Assembly: GCA_004322215.1 (NCBI GenBank)
Contig: SCSM01000023.1
Coordinates: 124,001-188,000, forward strand
Source: Bacteroidota bacterium
GTDB lineage: Bacteria; Bacteroidota; Ignavibacteria; Kapaibacteriales; UBA2268
Length of the DNA: 64,000 nucleotides
Direction of reading: 5' to 3'
The position numbers and the translations under genes were made by a program. Below, piece by piece: positions 7,824 to 17,272 of the stretch (position 1 is its first letter; the number at the start of each line of letters is the position of its first letter). The notes under the pieces are model-generated. The model saw nothing but the letters and a program-made list of their open reading frames with translations. It searched no databases and was not told the origin of the DNA.

Positions 7824-10706
7824 CTATTCATGCCTGTGTCCCGGAGGTCCGAATGGCATTTGCGGCTGCATCCCGAATGCACGAAGTGTGTATGAAAATG
7901 TCAGCATTATGTATTGTTGCAGGATTTTGTTCTGTGCATATTCAATATAGTAATCCGTAACATTTGTTTGAATGCTTTTATTTTGTTTCAGCGCATCGAA
8001 TAATGTCAGTTTGATTTCTCCTGAATTATTTGCAAACAATTTTTTTCCGATTGATATATTCAATAGTGTGAAGTTGTTGTTGTTTTCCTGTACCAATCCT
8101 GTATAAAATTGGTTTCTCAAATCAATATTCAGAAATACACCCTCCCAGAAAATCCAGTTCAGGTAAACACTGTTTGTGTAATAATTATAATTATTGTTCA
8201 AATCCTCCCGAATTGTGTTTTTTGTTATTGCAAAATTTCCTCTTGATGAAATTGTGAAATCAACATTTTCGCTGATGTTGCTCGTTAATACTATTTGCAA
8301 ATTTGTATTGTAAGCATTAGAAAAATTTGTATTATTGTTTACCAGACTCGGTGTCCTGGAAAATATTCCTCCTATATTAAGATTCATTTTCGATTTAATA
8401 AAATCCAAAGGAAATCCGTAAGTGAAAAAAGATGAGAGAGAATAAGAACCGCTGAGATTAACGGGTACTGTCAATTGACCGCCTGCAGGAAGAACAATTC
8501 CTCCCTGAAGTATAGAATCTTTTTGTGCAATGAATGTAGAATTCGCTATTGTATTGGTTTTGTAATTGAACGAAGTGAACAATAGAAATACATTGTTGAA
8601 ATCCGAACTGAAGCTGGAATAACGTCCCATCAGGAAATGGGAATATTGCTGTTCAAGTGCAGGATTACCGGTAGAAAGCTGCATCGGATTACTAACGTCA
8701 ATAACATTTTGCAATTGTGAAATTGAAGGTGAATTTGTTGATGTCCTGTAAAAAATATTCAGATTATCAGTTTTCGAAAATTTATATTGCAATCGCATCG
8801 ATGGAAGAATATTATCGAATTTATAATCCATTTTCAAATTAAGCGGGAAATCCTGTAAACTGTTTAATTCAGCTCTCTGGTATGCCAATCCAGTAGTAAA
8901 GTTTATTTCATCTTTCTTATACCTGTAATTTATTTCTCCTCTCTGAGTGAAATAATAATTGTCAAATTTGTTGGAAAGTAATGTATCGAGTATGTCATAA
9001 TCAATATTTGCGGGATTATAATCATAAGTCCTTTTATCCGAATTGCTGGAATTATAATTAACATTATAGCTTATTAATAATTGCTGGTTTTCTGTAATTG
9101 GCTCAGTGTAACTGATGTTTCCGGATAAACCATAGCCGCCAGTTGGAGCTTGTGAATTCTGATTCAACGTATCATAATTTTGGCTCGGTTTATAGTATAT
9201 GCTTTGTGTAAACTGACCGCTCGCACCATTCCTATCATTTGCACTTGTATTAATGCTGATCGAAAAAGTTCTTCCCCTGGTTTCAAATCTGTGTCTGAAT
9301 AATAACTCATTCGAAAAATTCAAACCTTCATAATTTGATTGATATAAATTATCCGATGAGTTTAAAGGATTATTTGTACTAAGTAAATAATCCGAGAATT
9401 GTGTATTATCAATATTACTCGCCTGCAGTGTAAGATTAGGTCTGAGAATTATAGAGTTATTTGTATCCAAATCAAATTTAAATCTGAAATTGAGCCGGTG
9501 ATTATTATTCTTATTGTATGAATCTGTGTTCTGATTGTAATAACTCAATGAATCGGTTGATAGTGTATATTCACGTTCCAAAATCTGGTCATTTATATTC
9601 GATGTATAATTGAAAAAATAGCTGCCTGTCACCTCAATATCATCTGTCCACATATCATTATAGTTTATACCAACGGCATGAGTTGTGCTTATTCCGTCCA
9701 TTTGCCCGACCATATAGTCACCCGCACCCGATTGGCTTAACATTCTTGTTTGTGCTCCGGGAGGAGGAGTGAATCCGCCGGGACCCATAACCCTGGATGC
9801 AATTCTTAAGAATTGCCCTCTTTGCCCGCTACCGCCTCCCATTATATCTAAAATATCCATGAAAGAAAAATTTTGCTGGCTAACATTATTCGTTAATCCC
9901 ATTATTGATATTCGCTGAGCATTATCAAATAAATTATAGTTAAGAGAGCCGTAATATTTATCCTGGTGCCCATATCCGCCGCTTATTTTTCCGAACTGCC
10001 CTTTTCGTTTGTTGTTCTTTGTTAAAATATTCATAGTTTTTGTGCTGCTCCCGTCATCGAATCCCGTGAATTCGGATTGCTCACTCATTTTGTCATAAAT
10101 CTGTACTTTATCAACTACATCGGCAGGTAGGTTTCTGAGAGCTAATGTTGGGTCATCTCCAAAAAATTGTTTCCCGTCAACGAGCACTTTCTTCACCTGT
10201 TCACCTTGTGCCTTAACCGTACCATCGCTTTCAACCTGTACTCCGGGCAGCTTTTTGACAAGGTCTTCTGTTGTTGCATCGGGAGCAGTCTTAACGCTTG
10301 TTGCATTGAAAATTGTAGTGTCTTCTTTTTGCTCTCCGATTGGTGCATTAGCTGTTACATTTACTTCATCTGTGCTAATCACAGATGAACTGATTAGTAA
10401 ATTTCCCAGATTCAAATCCTTGTCTTTAACTGAAATCTTTTTTTCTAAATCAAGATAACCCACATAAGTGATTTTCAATATGTATGTACCGCTTTTGACT
10501 TCCTTGATTTCAAATTCACCTCTTTTATTTGTAAGGTCGTGATATTTTGTTTCATTATTTTTATCGTTTAAAACAACAGTGGCACTAATTAATGGTGATT
10601 GATTTGAACTATCTAATGCAATACCTTTTATATTTACTGTTTGTGCTGTGGCTTCACTTATAAAAAAAATCGTACTTATTACAACTAATAATATCTTTCT
10701 ATTCAT
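7824..10706 (-). CDS. TonB-dependent-receptor-like outer-membrane protein with carboxypeptidase regulatory-like domain
   Basis: A 960-residue outer-membrane protein. Signal peptide at about 1-21 (ending ATAQ); a carboxypeptidase regulatory-like beta-sandwich at about 24-110; a plug domain at about 125-235 (TEDLVKKLPGVQVESDG, VLVDGKQFFGDD, LPADVVDKVQIYDK); and a large beta-barrel of the OMP_b-brl_3 type to about 945. The tail is rich in Pro, Gly and His (PFGPPGHRHE). This architecture is typical of Bacteroidota; no SusD partner is next to it, so a polysaccharide role has no local support. The substrate is unknown. Confidence 0.87.
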   Translation of the reverse strand: MNRKILLVVISTIFFISEATAQTVNIKGIALDSSNQSPLISATVVLNDKNNETKYHDLTNKRGEFEIKEVKSGTYILKITYVGYLDLEKKISVKDKDLNLGNLLISSSVISTDEVNVTANAPIGEQKEDTTIFNATSVKTAPDATTEDLVKKLPGVQVESDGTVKAQGEQVKKVLVDGKQFFGDDPTLALRNLPADVVDKVQIYDKMSEQSEFTGFDDGSSTKTMNILTKNNKRKGQFGKISGGYGHQDKYYGSLNYNLFDNAQRISIMGLTNNVSQQNFSFMDILDIMGGGSGQRGQFLRIASRVMGPGGFTPPPGAQTRMLSQSGAGDYMVGQMDGISTTHAVGINYNDMWTDDIEVTGSYFFNYTSNINDQILEREYTLSTDSLSYYNQNTDSYNKNNNHRLNFRFKFDLDTNNSIILRPNLTLQASNIDNTQFSDYLLSTNNPLNSSDNLYQSNYEGLNFSNELLFRHRFETRGRTFSISINTSANDRNGASGQFTQSIYYKPSQNYDTLNQNSQAPTGGYGLSGNISYTEPITENQQLLISYNVNYNSSNSDKRTYDYNPANIDYDILDTLLSNKFDNYYFTQRGEINYRYKKDEINFTTGLAYQRAELNSLQDFPLNLKMDYKFDNILPSMRLQYKFSKTDNLNIFYRTSTNSPSISQLQNVIDVSNPMQLSTGNPALEQQYSHFLMGRYSSFSSDFNNVFLLFTSFNYKTNTIANSTFIAQKDSILQGGIVLPAGGQLTVPVNLSGSYSLSSFFTYGFPLDFIKSKMNLNIGGIFSRTPSLVNNNTNFSNAYNTNLQIVLTSNISENVDFTISSRGNFAITKNTIREDLNNNYNYYTNSVYLNWIFWEGVFLNIDLRNQFYTGLVQENNNNFTLLNISIGKKLFANNSGEIKLTLFDALKQNKSIQTNVTDYYIEYAQNKILQQYIMLTFSYTLRAFGMQPQMPFGPPGHRHE

Positions 10707-10859
10707 AACTATTCATCATTTTAACAATTCACATATTTATTTGACAATTGGACGTTCAAAAAGTTTAATTCCTTTTTATCAATTTATTGATTGAAATAAA
10801 AAAATGAGGTTGAGATTTAAAATTTTAATAATAATTTAATTATTCAATCTAATTAATCT

Positions 10860-10887
10860 GTAGAGATTCAAAATTTTGAATCCCTTC
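10860..10887. repeat. palindromic repeat, intergenic copy
   Basis: A perfect 18-bp inverted repeat, GATTCAAAATTTTGAATC, with extended arms. It matches the palindrome inside the broken transposase at 7514-7541. It lies between the RNA methylase stop (10901) and the TonB-receptor promoter region, where a RAYT-mobilised REP-like element would be tolerated. The rest of 10707-10900 is AT-rich with no gene seen. Confidence 0.6.
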
Positions 10888-10900
10888 AATTCCTTAATAA

Positions 10901-11443
10901 TTATTTTTCAATTTGTTTCCAAATCCTAACCGCTTCATAAGCGACTATTCCTGCGGCAACACTTACATTTAACGAATGTTTGACTCCATACATTGGAATT
11001 TCAATTGCATCTTCACATTCTTTCAGTATATTATTATCAATTCCAGTTAATTCATTTCCCAAAACTAAGCAGAGTGGAAAATCGGATTTGGTTAATGTAT
11101 CATAACTTCTTCTTTTGTCAGTTATTTCGACCGCAATGACTTTTATACCGTTAGATTTTAATTCAATAATTGCATCAATGGGATTTTTAAAATATTTCCA
11201 TGGTACGGATTCGGTTGCTCCAAGTGCAGTTTTGTCAATTTCTTTTCGTGGCGGATATGGTGTAAAACCGCATAATATCAATTCTTTTAACCTTGCAGAA
11301 TCTGCCGTCCTGAATATTGAGCCAACATTATACAGACTTCTAACATTAATTATCATCAATGAAATTGGAAATCTGTCAATAGACAATGATTCTTCATTTG
11401 TTAATCTTTCCTGAATAATTTCATTGTGCAGCAACTTTTTCAT
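10901..11443 (-). CDS. TrmH/SpoU-family RNA 2'-O-methyltransferase
   Basis: A 180-residue SPOUT methyltransferase. The three SpoU motifs are visible: motif 1 NVRSLYNVGSIFRTAD at about 34-49, motif 2 LVLGNELTGID at about 126-136, and motif 3 IPMYGVKHSLNVSVAAGI at about 149-166, which form the trefoil knot that binds S-adenosylmethionine. The length fits the short catalytic-domain-only members, without the N-terminal substrate domain of RlmB. It should methylate a tRNA or rRNA ribose; which site is not determinable. Confidence 0.88.
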   Translation of the reverse strand: MKKLLHNEIIQERLTNEESLSIDRFPISLMIINVRSLYNVGSIFRTADSARLKELILCGFTPYPPRKEIDKTALGATESVPWKYFKNPIDAIIELKSNGIKVIAVEITDKRRSYDTLTKSDFPLCLVLGNELTGIDNNILKECEDAIEIPMYGVKHSLNVSVAAGIVAYEAVRIWKQIEK

Positions 11444-11553
11444 TAGTTTAGTGTTATTTGAGTCAATAGCTATACAAAATAATCGTCAACAAAAATAAGT
11501 TTATTTTATTATATACTAAATTACGAAATTGGCTTTAAAACGATAATTATTAA

Positions 11554-13992
11554 ATGAGATTAATACTTACCATATTTAAAAATATATTTTTAATAATACT
11601 TTTTTATTCGTCGGTATTTTCAGTTGATTGGGATACGAAAGGAAATGATTTTTGGCTTACTTTTCTTCCGAACTATCACATGAATAAGAACAATAGTGAT
11701 GACCGGCTCAAGCTGGGGGATTCACTATTTATATTTATAAGTTCTGATGAACCGGCTACAGGTACAATCGAATATGTTGATTTATCCGGGAAGCAATACA
11801 AACAAAATTTTTCTATAACCGAACCTGCAAAATTCTATATTTTTAAATTGATGTATCTTGATTATGAATTACTTGGATATAATGATAGTGGGATTCTCAG
11901 TTTCAGGAATAATAGCGAAACTGTAAAAAAACAATATTTTCATATTCAATCTGATAAGGAAGTAACTGTATATGCTCATAATCAGGCATTTAAAACAAGC
12001 GATGCTTGTCTTGTCTTACCGACAGACATTCTCGGGAAAAATTATTTTGTGATGACTTACAAAAGTGACGGAAATTATGATATTGTTTCCGGGAATCTGA
12101 GAGGAAACTCGACACCTTCTCAATTTGTCGTCCTGGGGACTGAGGATAATACGTTGGTAATAATTAATCCCTCCTCAGCAACTCAATTTAATAGTGCAAA
12201 TTCTCAAAGAATTATTTTGAACAAAGGCGATTCTTATCTTGTTCAGGCAAGGATTGATTCTAACGAACTGAACAATGACTTGACAGGGACTGAAATTCAA
12301 GCTGATAAGCCGGTTGCCGTTTTTGCCGGACATCAAAGGGCAAACATACCCGTTCTATCATTGAATTCTCCTTCGAGAGATTGTCTATATGAGGAGATGC
12401 CCCCAACAGACTCATGGGGAAAAAATGCTCTTCTCGCACCATATCAGCAACCGGGGAATATAACGAAAAACGGTACTGATATTTTCAGGATTTTAGCCGC
12501 TTTTGATAATACAAAAATATCTCTGAATGATTTTGTTATTGGACAATTGAATAAAGGTGAATATTACGAAGGTGAACTTACTGGACCTGGTTTTGTTGAG
12601 GCATCAGCCCCCGTACTTGTAGCTCAATTTAAGAAAACATCAGATTATGGTGCAGGCACAATTTTAGGAGACCCTTTCGAGATGCTTATTCCGCCTGTCG
12701 AGCAATTTATGAAAAGTTACAGAGTTTTGAATATTCAAGCTGCTGAATACAGCAGGGATTGGTTCGGGCAGCCGATTTATCAATCCGTATATACCGAACA
12801 ATATATTACAATTGTTGCCGGTGATTCTTCGATTTCTTCAGTTGTGATGGATGGTAGTCCGGTCTCATCAGGTAATTTTTTTTCGATTTCTTCATCAGGT
12901 TACTCTTATGCCAATCTGAAAGTCGGCGATGGTGTTCATACGATACGCTGTAATGACAAAATAGGTGTGTATGTTTATGGTTACGGCCAGGCAGATTCTT
13001 ATGGTTATGTAGGTGGGATGTACCTCCGAACTTTGGATTTGCAGCCGCCATTGGTTACAGGTATTGATAGTTGCAATTCTGTAATCGGTGCGGTCTTCGA
13101 TACATTAATTACCGATTCAAAATTGCAAAAAGTAGATTCACCGGTTGGTACTCAAATCAATGTAAATGTCGATATTGAAAAATTCACTCCTTATAAGGAT
13201 TCAGTGAGATTCAAAGCATCATTGATTGATAATTTCAAGGATGGAGAATTTGAAATTGTTGCCGTCGATTCATTCGGTTTGATAACTACAAAAAAATTCA
13301 CAATTCGGGGATTCACCCTATCATTTCCTGATATATCACCGAATAATTTAAAGTTTGAATTTGATAGTACAATTATTGGGTATTGTAATTGTGATTCCAT
13401 TCATATTAAAAACACCGGTATATTACCCTTAATATTAGAAAATAATATCTTTCTAAAAAGTAATTTAATATTTTCAATTCCTGCATCGCAGTTGCCATTT
13501 ATTCTGCAGCCGGGTGATTCTAAGATGCTGAAAATCTGTTATTGCCCCGTTGAATTAACTAAAAAGAAACAATCCGATACTTTACAAATGGAATATAATT
13601 GTATCAAAATAAAAATTCCGGTATCAGGTATATCAATTCCTTATTCTGTAATTGCTAATTCAAAGATTGAAAATGATAAATCGGGTTGCAATGTCCCTGT
13701 AAAAATAAGTATCATAGAATTACCTGAAATGGATTATTTGGGACAAATTTATCCGAATCCTGTCTCAAATAAAAAAGCCGTTTTTAATTTTAGTATTGCA
13801 TATAAAAGTAATGTTATTATAAAAGTTTTTGATTTATATGGCAATGAAACAAAAACAATAATTTCGGATTTATTAGATAAAGGAGTTTATGATGTTAATT
13901 TAGATTTTACAGATTTTTATCCGGGATTTTATTTTATAACATTAAGTACCGAAAGGATATTTTTATCAAAAAGTATTATTGTTCAAAATTGA
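11554..13992 (+). CDS. IgGFc-binding-domain secreted protein with T9SS sorting domain, paralog 1 of 3
   Basis: An 812-residue exported protein, the shortest of three tandem paralogs. After a signal peptide (about 1-23) comes a domain of about 460 residues like the bacterial IgGFc-binding N-terminal domain (PF17517 type): KGNDFWLTFLPNYH, VYAHNQAFKTSDACLVLPTD, DKPVAVFAGHQR, EEMPPTDSWGKNALL, DPFEMLIPPVEQF. Then follow one copy of a DGEFEIVAVDS module, a cell-surface beta-sandwich (about 600-700), and a T9SS sorting domain (LGQIYPNPVSN ... IIVQN). Whether it binds immunoglobulin-like or mucin-like ligands is untested. It lacks the second module present in paralogs 2 and 3. Confidence 0.82.
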   Translation: MRLILTIFKNIFLIILFYSSVFSVDWDTKGNDFWLTFLPNYHMNKNNSDDRLKLGDSLFIFISSDEPATGTIEYVDLSGKQYKQNFSITEPAKFYIFKLMYLDYELLGYNDSGILSFRNNSETVKKQYFHIQSDKEVTVYAHNQAFKTSDACLVLPTDILGKNYFVMTYKSDGNYDIVSGNLRGNSTPSQFVVLGTEDNTLVIINPSSATQFNSANSQRIILNKGDSYLVQARIDSNELNNDLTGTEIQADKPVAVFAGHQRANIPVLSLNSPSRDCLYEEMPPTDSWGKNALLAPYQQPGNITKNGTDIFRILAAFDNTKISLNDFVIGQLNKGEYYEGELTGPGFVEASAPVLVAQFKKTSDYGAGTILGDPFEMLIPPVEQFMKSYRVLNIQAAEYSRDWFGQPIYQSVYTEQYITIVAGDSSISSVVMDGSPVSSGNFFSISSSGYSYANLKVGDGVHTIRCNDKIGVYVYGYGQADSYGYVGGMYLRTLDLQPPLVTGIDSCNSVIGAVFDTLITDSKLQKVDSPVGTQINVNVDIEKFTPYKDSVRFKASLIDNFKDGEFEIVAVDSFGLITTKKFTIRGFTLSFPDISPNNLKFEFDSTIIGYCNCDSIHIKNTGILPLILENNIFLKSNLIFSIPASQLPFILQPGDSKMLKICYCPVELTKKKQSDTLQMEYNCIKIKIPVSGISIPYSVIANSKIENDKSGCNVPVKISIIELPEMDYLGQIYPNPVSNKKAVFNFSIAYKSNVIIKVFDLYGNETKTIISDLLDKGVYDVNLDFTDFYPGFYFITLSTERIFLSKSIIVQN

Positions 13993-14105
13993 TATAAAAA
14001 TTATTTAAACATTACAATAAATTTAAGTTAATTTAGTTTACTGTGATGATAATTAAAACTTAAGAAAACCTTCAGAAAATTATTATTGTTAATTTGGTGG
14101 CAGTA

Positions 14106-17100
14106 ATGAGCAAAAAATATTTAGCTAATCGAATGAAAATTAAATTCATCCTGCTGATTATAACAATTGTTGCATTATATGTTCCACTCCAGGCACAGTC
14201 CGATTCCTTGATTTTTGATACAAAAGGAACTGATTTCTGGCTGGTATTTCCTCCGAATTTTCATAACGGGAAATATTCCGGCTCACAAATGTACTATGAT
14301 GATTCCCTTTATATTTTTATTACATCTGACAGACCGACTACGGGTGTAATTGAATATATGAGCTTAAAAGGAAGAACATATTCAAAGAATTTCAGCATTA
14401 CTGACCCGACAAAAATTTATACTTTTTCCATTTTTTATCCGGATTTCGAATTGCTTGGATATAATGATAGCGGATATAATCTCGATTACCAGAATAACAG
14501 CGAAGTTATAACTAAATTGTATTTTCATATCTTAGCAGATAATGAAATAACAGTATATGCCCATAACCAGGCGGTTACAACCAGCGATGCTTGTCTTGTA
14601 TTCCCGACAGATATATTAGGAAAGGACTATTTTATTATGTCTTATAATAGTGATGGAAAATCTGATTTTGGATATTTATCAACTAGTTCTACTCCCTCAC
14701 AATTTGTAATTTTAGCTACGGAAGATAATACTAATGTAATAATAAAACCCAAACAACCGACAAGATTTAATGGCTTAAAAATTCAAAATATAGTTCTAAA
14801 TACTGGTGATGCTTATTTGGTGCAGGCAGATATAACTGAAACAAGTCTCAGAACAGATTTAACAGGCAGTGAAGTTCATTCCGACAAACCTGTAGCTGTT
14901 TTTGCCGGTCATCAGCGTTCTACGGTTCCTAATTCACCACCTGCAAGTAATCCATCAAGGGATTATTTGCTGGAGCAAATGCCTCCTATCGAGACTTGGG
15001 GACAAAATGCTCTGCTAATTCCCTATCAGCAGCCATCTAATGCCACTACACTGAGAAATGATATTTACAGAATACTGGCTGCAAACAATAATACTGAAAT
15101 ATTTATCAATGATGTATCTGTTGGCAAATTGAATAAGGATGAATTTTATGAAGGGCAATTGACAAGTCCTGCTCATGTAAGGTCAAATGCTCCAATTCTT
15201 GTAGCCCAATTCAAAAAGACTTCTGATTTCACATCATCGGGAGGTAATAATAATTATGGTGACCCTTTTGAGATGCTTATCCCCCCCGTAGAGCAGTTCA
15301 TGACTAATTACAGGGTAATTAACACCCAGGCACACGAAGGAATTTTTTCTGAAGCAGTCTATGTAGAACAATTTATCATCATAGTAGCTACGGATTCATC
15401 AATGGCTTCGGTTTTACTTGACGGTAATCCCATTCAACTTAGCTTTTTCAAGCCAATTCCAACTACAAAATATTTTTATGCTAATGTCAGGGTTTCAGAT
15501 GGAGTACATTCAATAAGCTGCAACGATAAAATCGGAGTATATGTTTATGGCTATGGTCCTGCAAATTCCTATGGCTATGTAGGTGGAATGAGCATGAAAC
15601 CATATGATTATTCACCACCTCAGATTGTTTTTGCAGATAGCTGCTATTCCCTCAGGGGAACAATTAGCGATACACTTGTTTCTGACTCAAAAATTAACAC
15701 AATCATTTCTGCTCCCGAATCACAGGTTAATGTAAATGTTATAATCGAACAGTTTAATCCTTATGCAAGACAGGTTAAATTCAGTGCAAAACTTAATAAT
15801 TTCTATGAAGACGGTGAATTTGAAATTATTGCTACTGACTCGATGGGATTATCTTCCACGAAGAAGTTTGAAATTCCCGGATTTACTTTATCAGTACAAA
15901 ATTTCAGAAACGGTACTAAACTTCCAGACCATAGTAAGATTTATAGAATCGGAAAAGAATTTTGTTATCCCGTGGTTATTGAAAATTATGGTAAACACAA
16001 TCAGAATATCAATGATTTGATTTTGAAAAATAATACCTCAAATTTCAGAATAGTATATAATACACCTAAAACTTTGAACCCCGGTCAAATTGATACTGCT
16101 TTTGTTTGCTTCAATTCACCGGTTGATACTAACATTATTGATACTTTATCAATCGTAGGGGATTGCGGTATAAGGAAAATTCAGTCATTCAATCTGACTT
16201 TCAGAGGCGATACGAATAAACCTGCAGTAAAAGCTATCGTTGACCCTTGCAATAAAACAACCAATCTGGTATTTACCGATTCCACAATTATTGATTTCGG
16301 TATGGCTTCAGTTGACATAATTGATACCGTTAATTGTTTGGTTACCATTGAAAAGTTTTTACCCAAATACGAAACAGTAAAAATTGAGGTCTTAGACCGG
16401 TATAAAGATGCAATTTATCATCTCTCTGCAACAGATTCGGCCGGTTTTGTTACAGATGTAATTGATACGATTCAGGGTTTCACTATTGCGTTTCCAGAGA
16501 TAAATGCCGGCACAAATTTATTTGATTATGACAGCACAATGATTGGAATAATCAATTGTAAAATGCTGAAAGTCAGCAATACTGGTTTGCTTCCTATCAC
16601 ATTTGACAAAAATATGTATTTGACAGGTAATATTATTTTTTCGCTGCCTTCGATTCAATTGCCTTTTACTATTAATCCCGGGGATATACAACTTTTGAAT
16701 ATTTGTTTCAGTCCCGTTCATTCGGCTCCTGAAATTCAATTCGATACACTTGTTCTCGAATTCAATTGTCTGGCGATAAAAATAAATATTCTTGGATTGG
16801 CTGAACCATTTATTACTGATTCTAAATCGAAATGCAATATTCCTGTCGTTTTCACGATGGACGATTTAACTTCAGAATCTTACCTGGGGCAAAGCTTTCC
16901 CAATCCCGCTTCGGATTACTCTTCCTTCATGTTTGGTTTGGCAGAAAATAATTACATTTCATTAAAAATTTATGATATTTATGGAGCTTTTAGACAAACA
17001 ATCTTCAGTGGGACATTAAACCGCGGAAATTACAAAATTCAAATAAATACTGTGGAATTGGAGCAAGGTGTATATTTTTATACTTTAACAACAGAGAATA

Positions 17101-17135
17101 ATAATTTTACAAAAACAATGGTAATCAGAAAATAA
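14106..17135 (+). CDS. IgGFc-binding-domain secreted protein with T9SS sorting domain, paralog 2 of 3
   Basis: About 1009 residues with the same layout as its upstream neighbour: signal peptide ending LQAQ; IgGFc-binding-type domain (KGTDFWLVFPPNFH, DKPVAVFAGHQRS, LEQMPPIETWGQNALL); then two copies of the DGEFEIIATDSMG/DAIYHLSATDSAG module, separated by an ENYGKHNQNINDLIL segment; a DYDSTMIGIINC beta-sandwich; and a T9SS sorting domain (LGQSFPNPASD ... MVIRK). An in-frame TTG at 14094 exists, but the ATG at 14106 is chosen; the ATG at 14133 would also leave a full signal peptide. It starts about 110 bp after paralog 1. Confidence 0.82.
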   Translation: MSKKYLANRMKIKFILLIITIVALYVPLQAQSDSLIFDTKGTDFWLVFPPNFHNGKYSGSQMYYDDSLYIFITSDRPTTGVIEYMSLKGRTYSKNFSITDPTKIYTFSIFYPDFELLGYNDSGYNLDYQNNSEVITKLYFHILADNEITVYAHNQAVTTSDACLVFPTDILGKDYFIMSYNSDGKSDFGYLSTSSTPSQFVILATEDNTNVIIKPKQPTRFNGLKIQNIVLNTGDAYLVQADITETSLRTDLTGSEVHSDKPVAVFAGHQRSTVPNSPPASNPSRDYLLEQMPPIETWGQNALLIPYQQPSNATTLRNDIYRILAANNNTEIFINDVSVGKLNKDEFYEGQLTSPAHVRSNAPILVAQFKKTSDFTSSGGNNNYGDPFEMLIPPVEQFMTNYRVINTQAHEGIFSEAVYVEQFIIIVATDSSMASVLLDGNPIQLSFFKPIPTTKYFYANVRVSDGVHSISCNDKIGVYVYGYGPANSYGYVGGMSMKPYDYSPPQIVFADSCYSLRGTISDTLVSDSKINTIISAPESQVNVNVIIEQFNPYARQVKFSAKLNNFYEDGEFEIIATDSMGLSSTKKFEIPGFTLSVQNFRNGTKLPDHSKIYRIGKEFCYPVVIENYGKHNQNINDLILKNNTSNFRIVYNTPKTLNPGQIDTAFVCFNSPVDTNIIDTLSIVGDCGIRKIQSFNLTFRGDTNKPAVKAIVDPCNKTTNLVFTDSTIIDFGMASVDIIDTVNCLVTIEKFLPKYETVKIEVLDRYKDAIYHLSATDSAGFVTDVIDTIQGFTIAFPEINAGTNLFDYDSTMIGIINCKMLKVSNTGLLPITFDKNMYLTGNIIFSLPSIQLPFTINPGDIQLLNICFSPVHSAPEIQFDTLVLEFNCLAIKINILGLAEPFITDSKSKCNIPVVFTMDDLTSESYLGQSFPNPASDYSSFMFGLAENNYISLKIYDIYGAFRQTIFSGTLNRGNYKIQINTVELEQGVYFYTLTTENNNFTKTMVIRK

Positions 17136-17138
17136 TAG

Positions 17139-17170
17139 AAGGATTTATAAGTCATAATGATAAAATCCTT
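17139..17170 (+). terminator. weak hairpin after paralog 2
   Basis: AAGGATTT at 17139-17146 can pair with AAATCCTT at 17163-17170, just after the paralog 2 stop. There is no proper T-tract, so it may be a weak terminator or an mRNA 3'-end stabiliser. Confidence 0.3.
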
Positions 17171-17272
17171 TATTTAATAAAAGGTGTGTTCGGGCTGAGT
17201 TTTTTTATTAGTTAAATAATACTGATAGAATATATCAAAAATTAATTATTTGTTGATTATTATTGGCTTAGA

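Noticed and set aside
7824-10706. A polysaccharide utilisation locus around the large TonB-receptor-like protein
   Set aside because: No SusD, glycoside hydrolase or sensor gene is adjacent; the neighbours are a transposase remnant and an RNA methylase.
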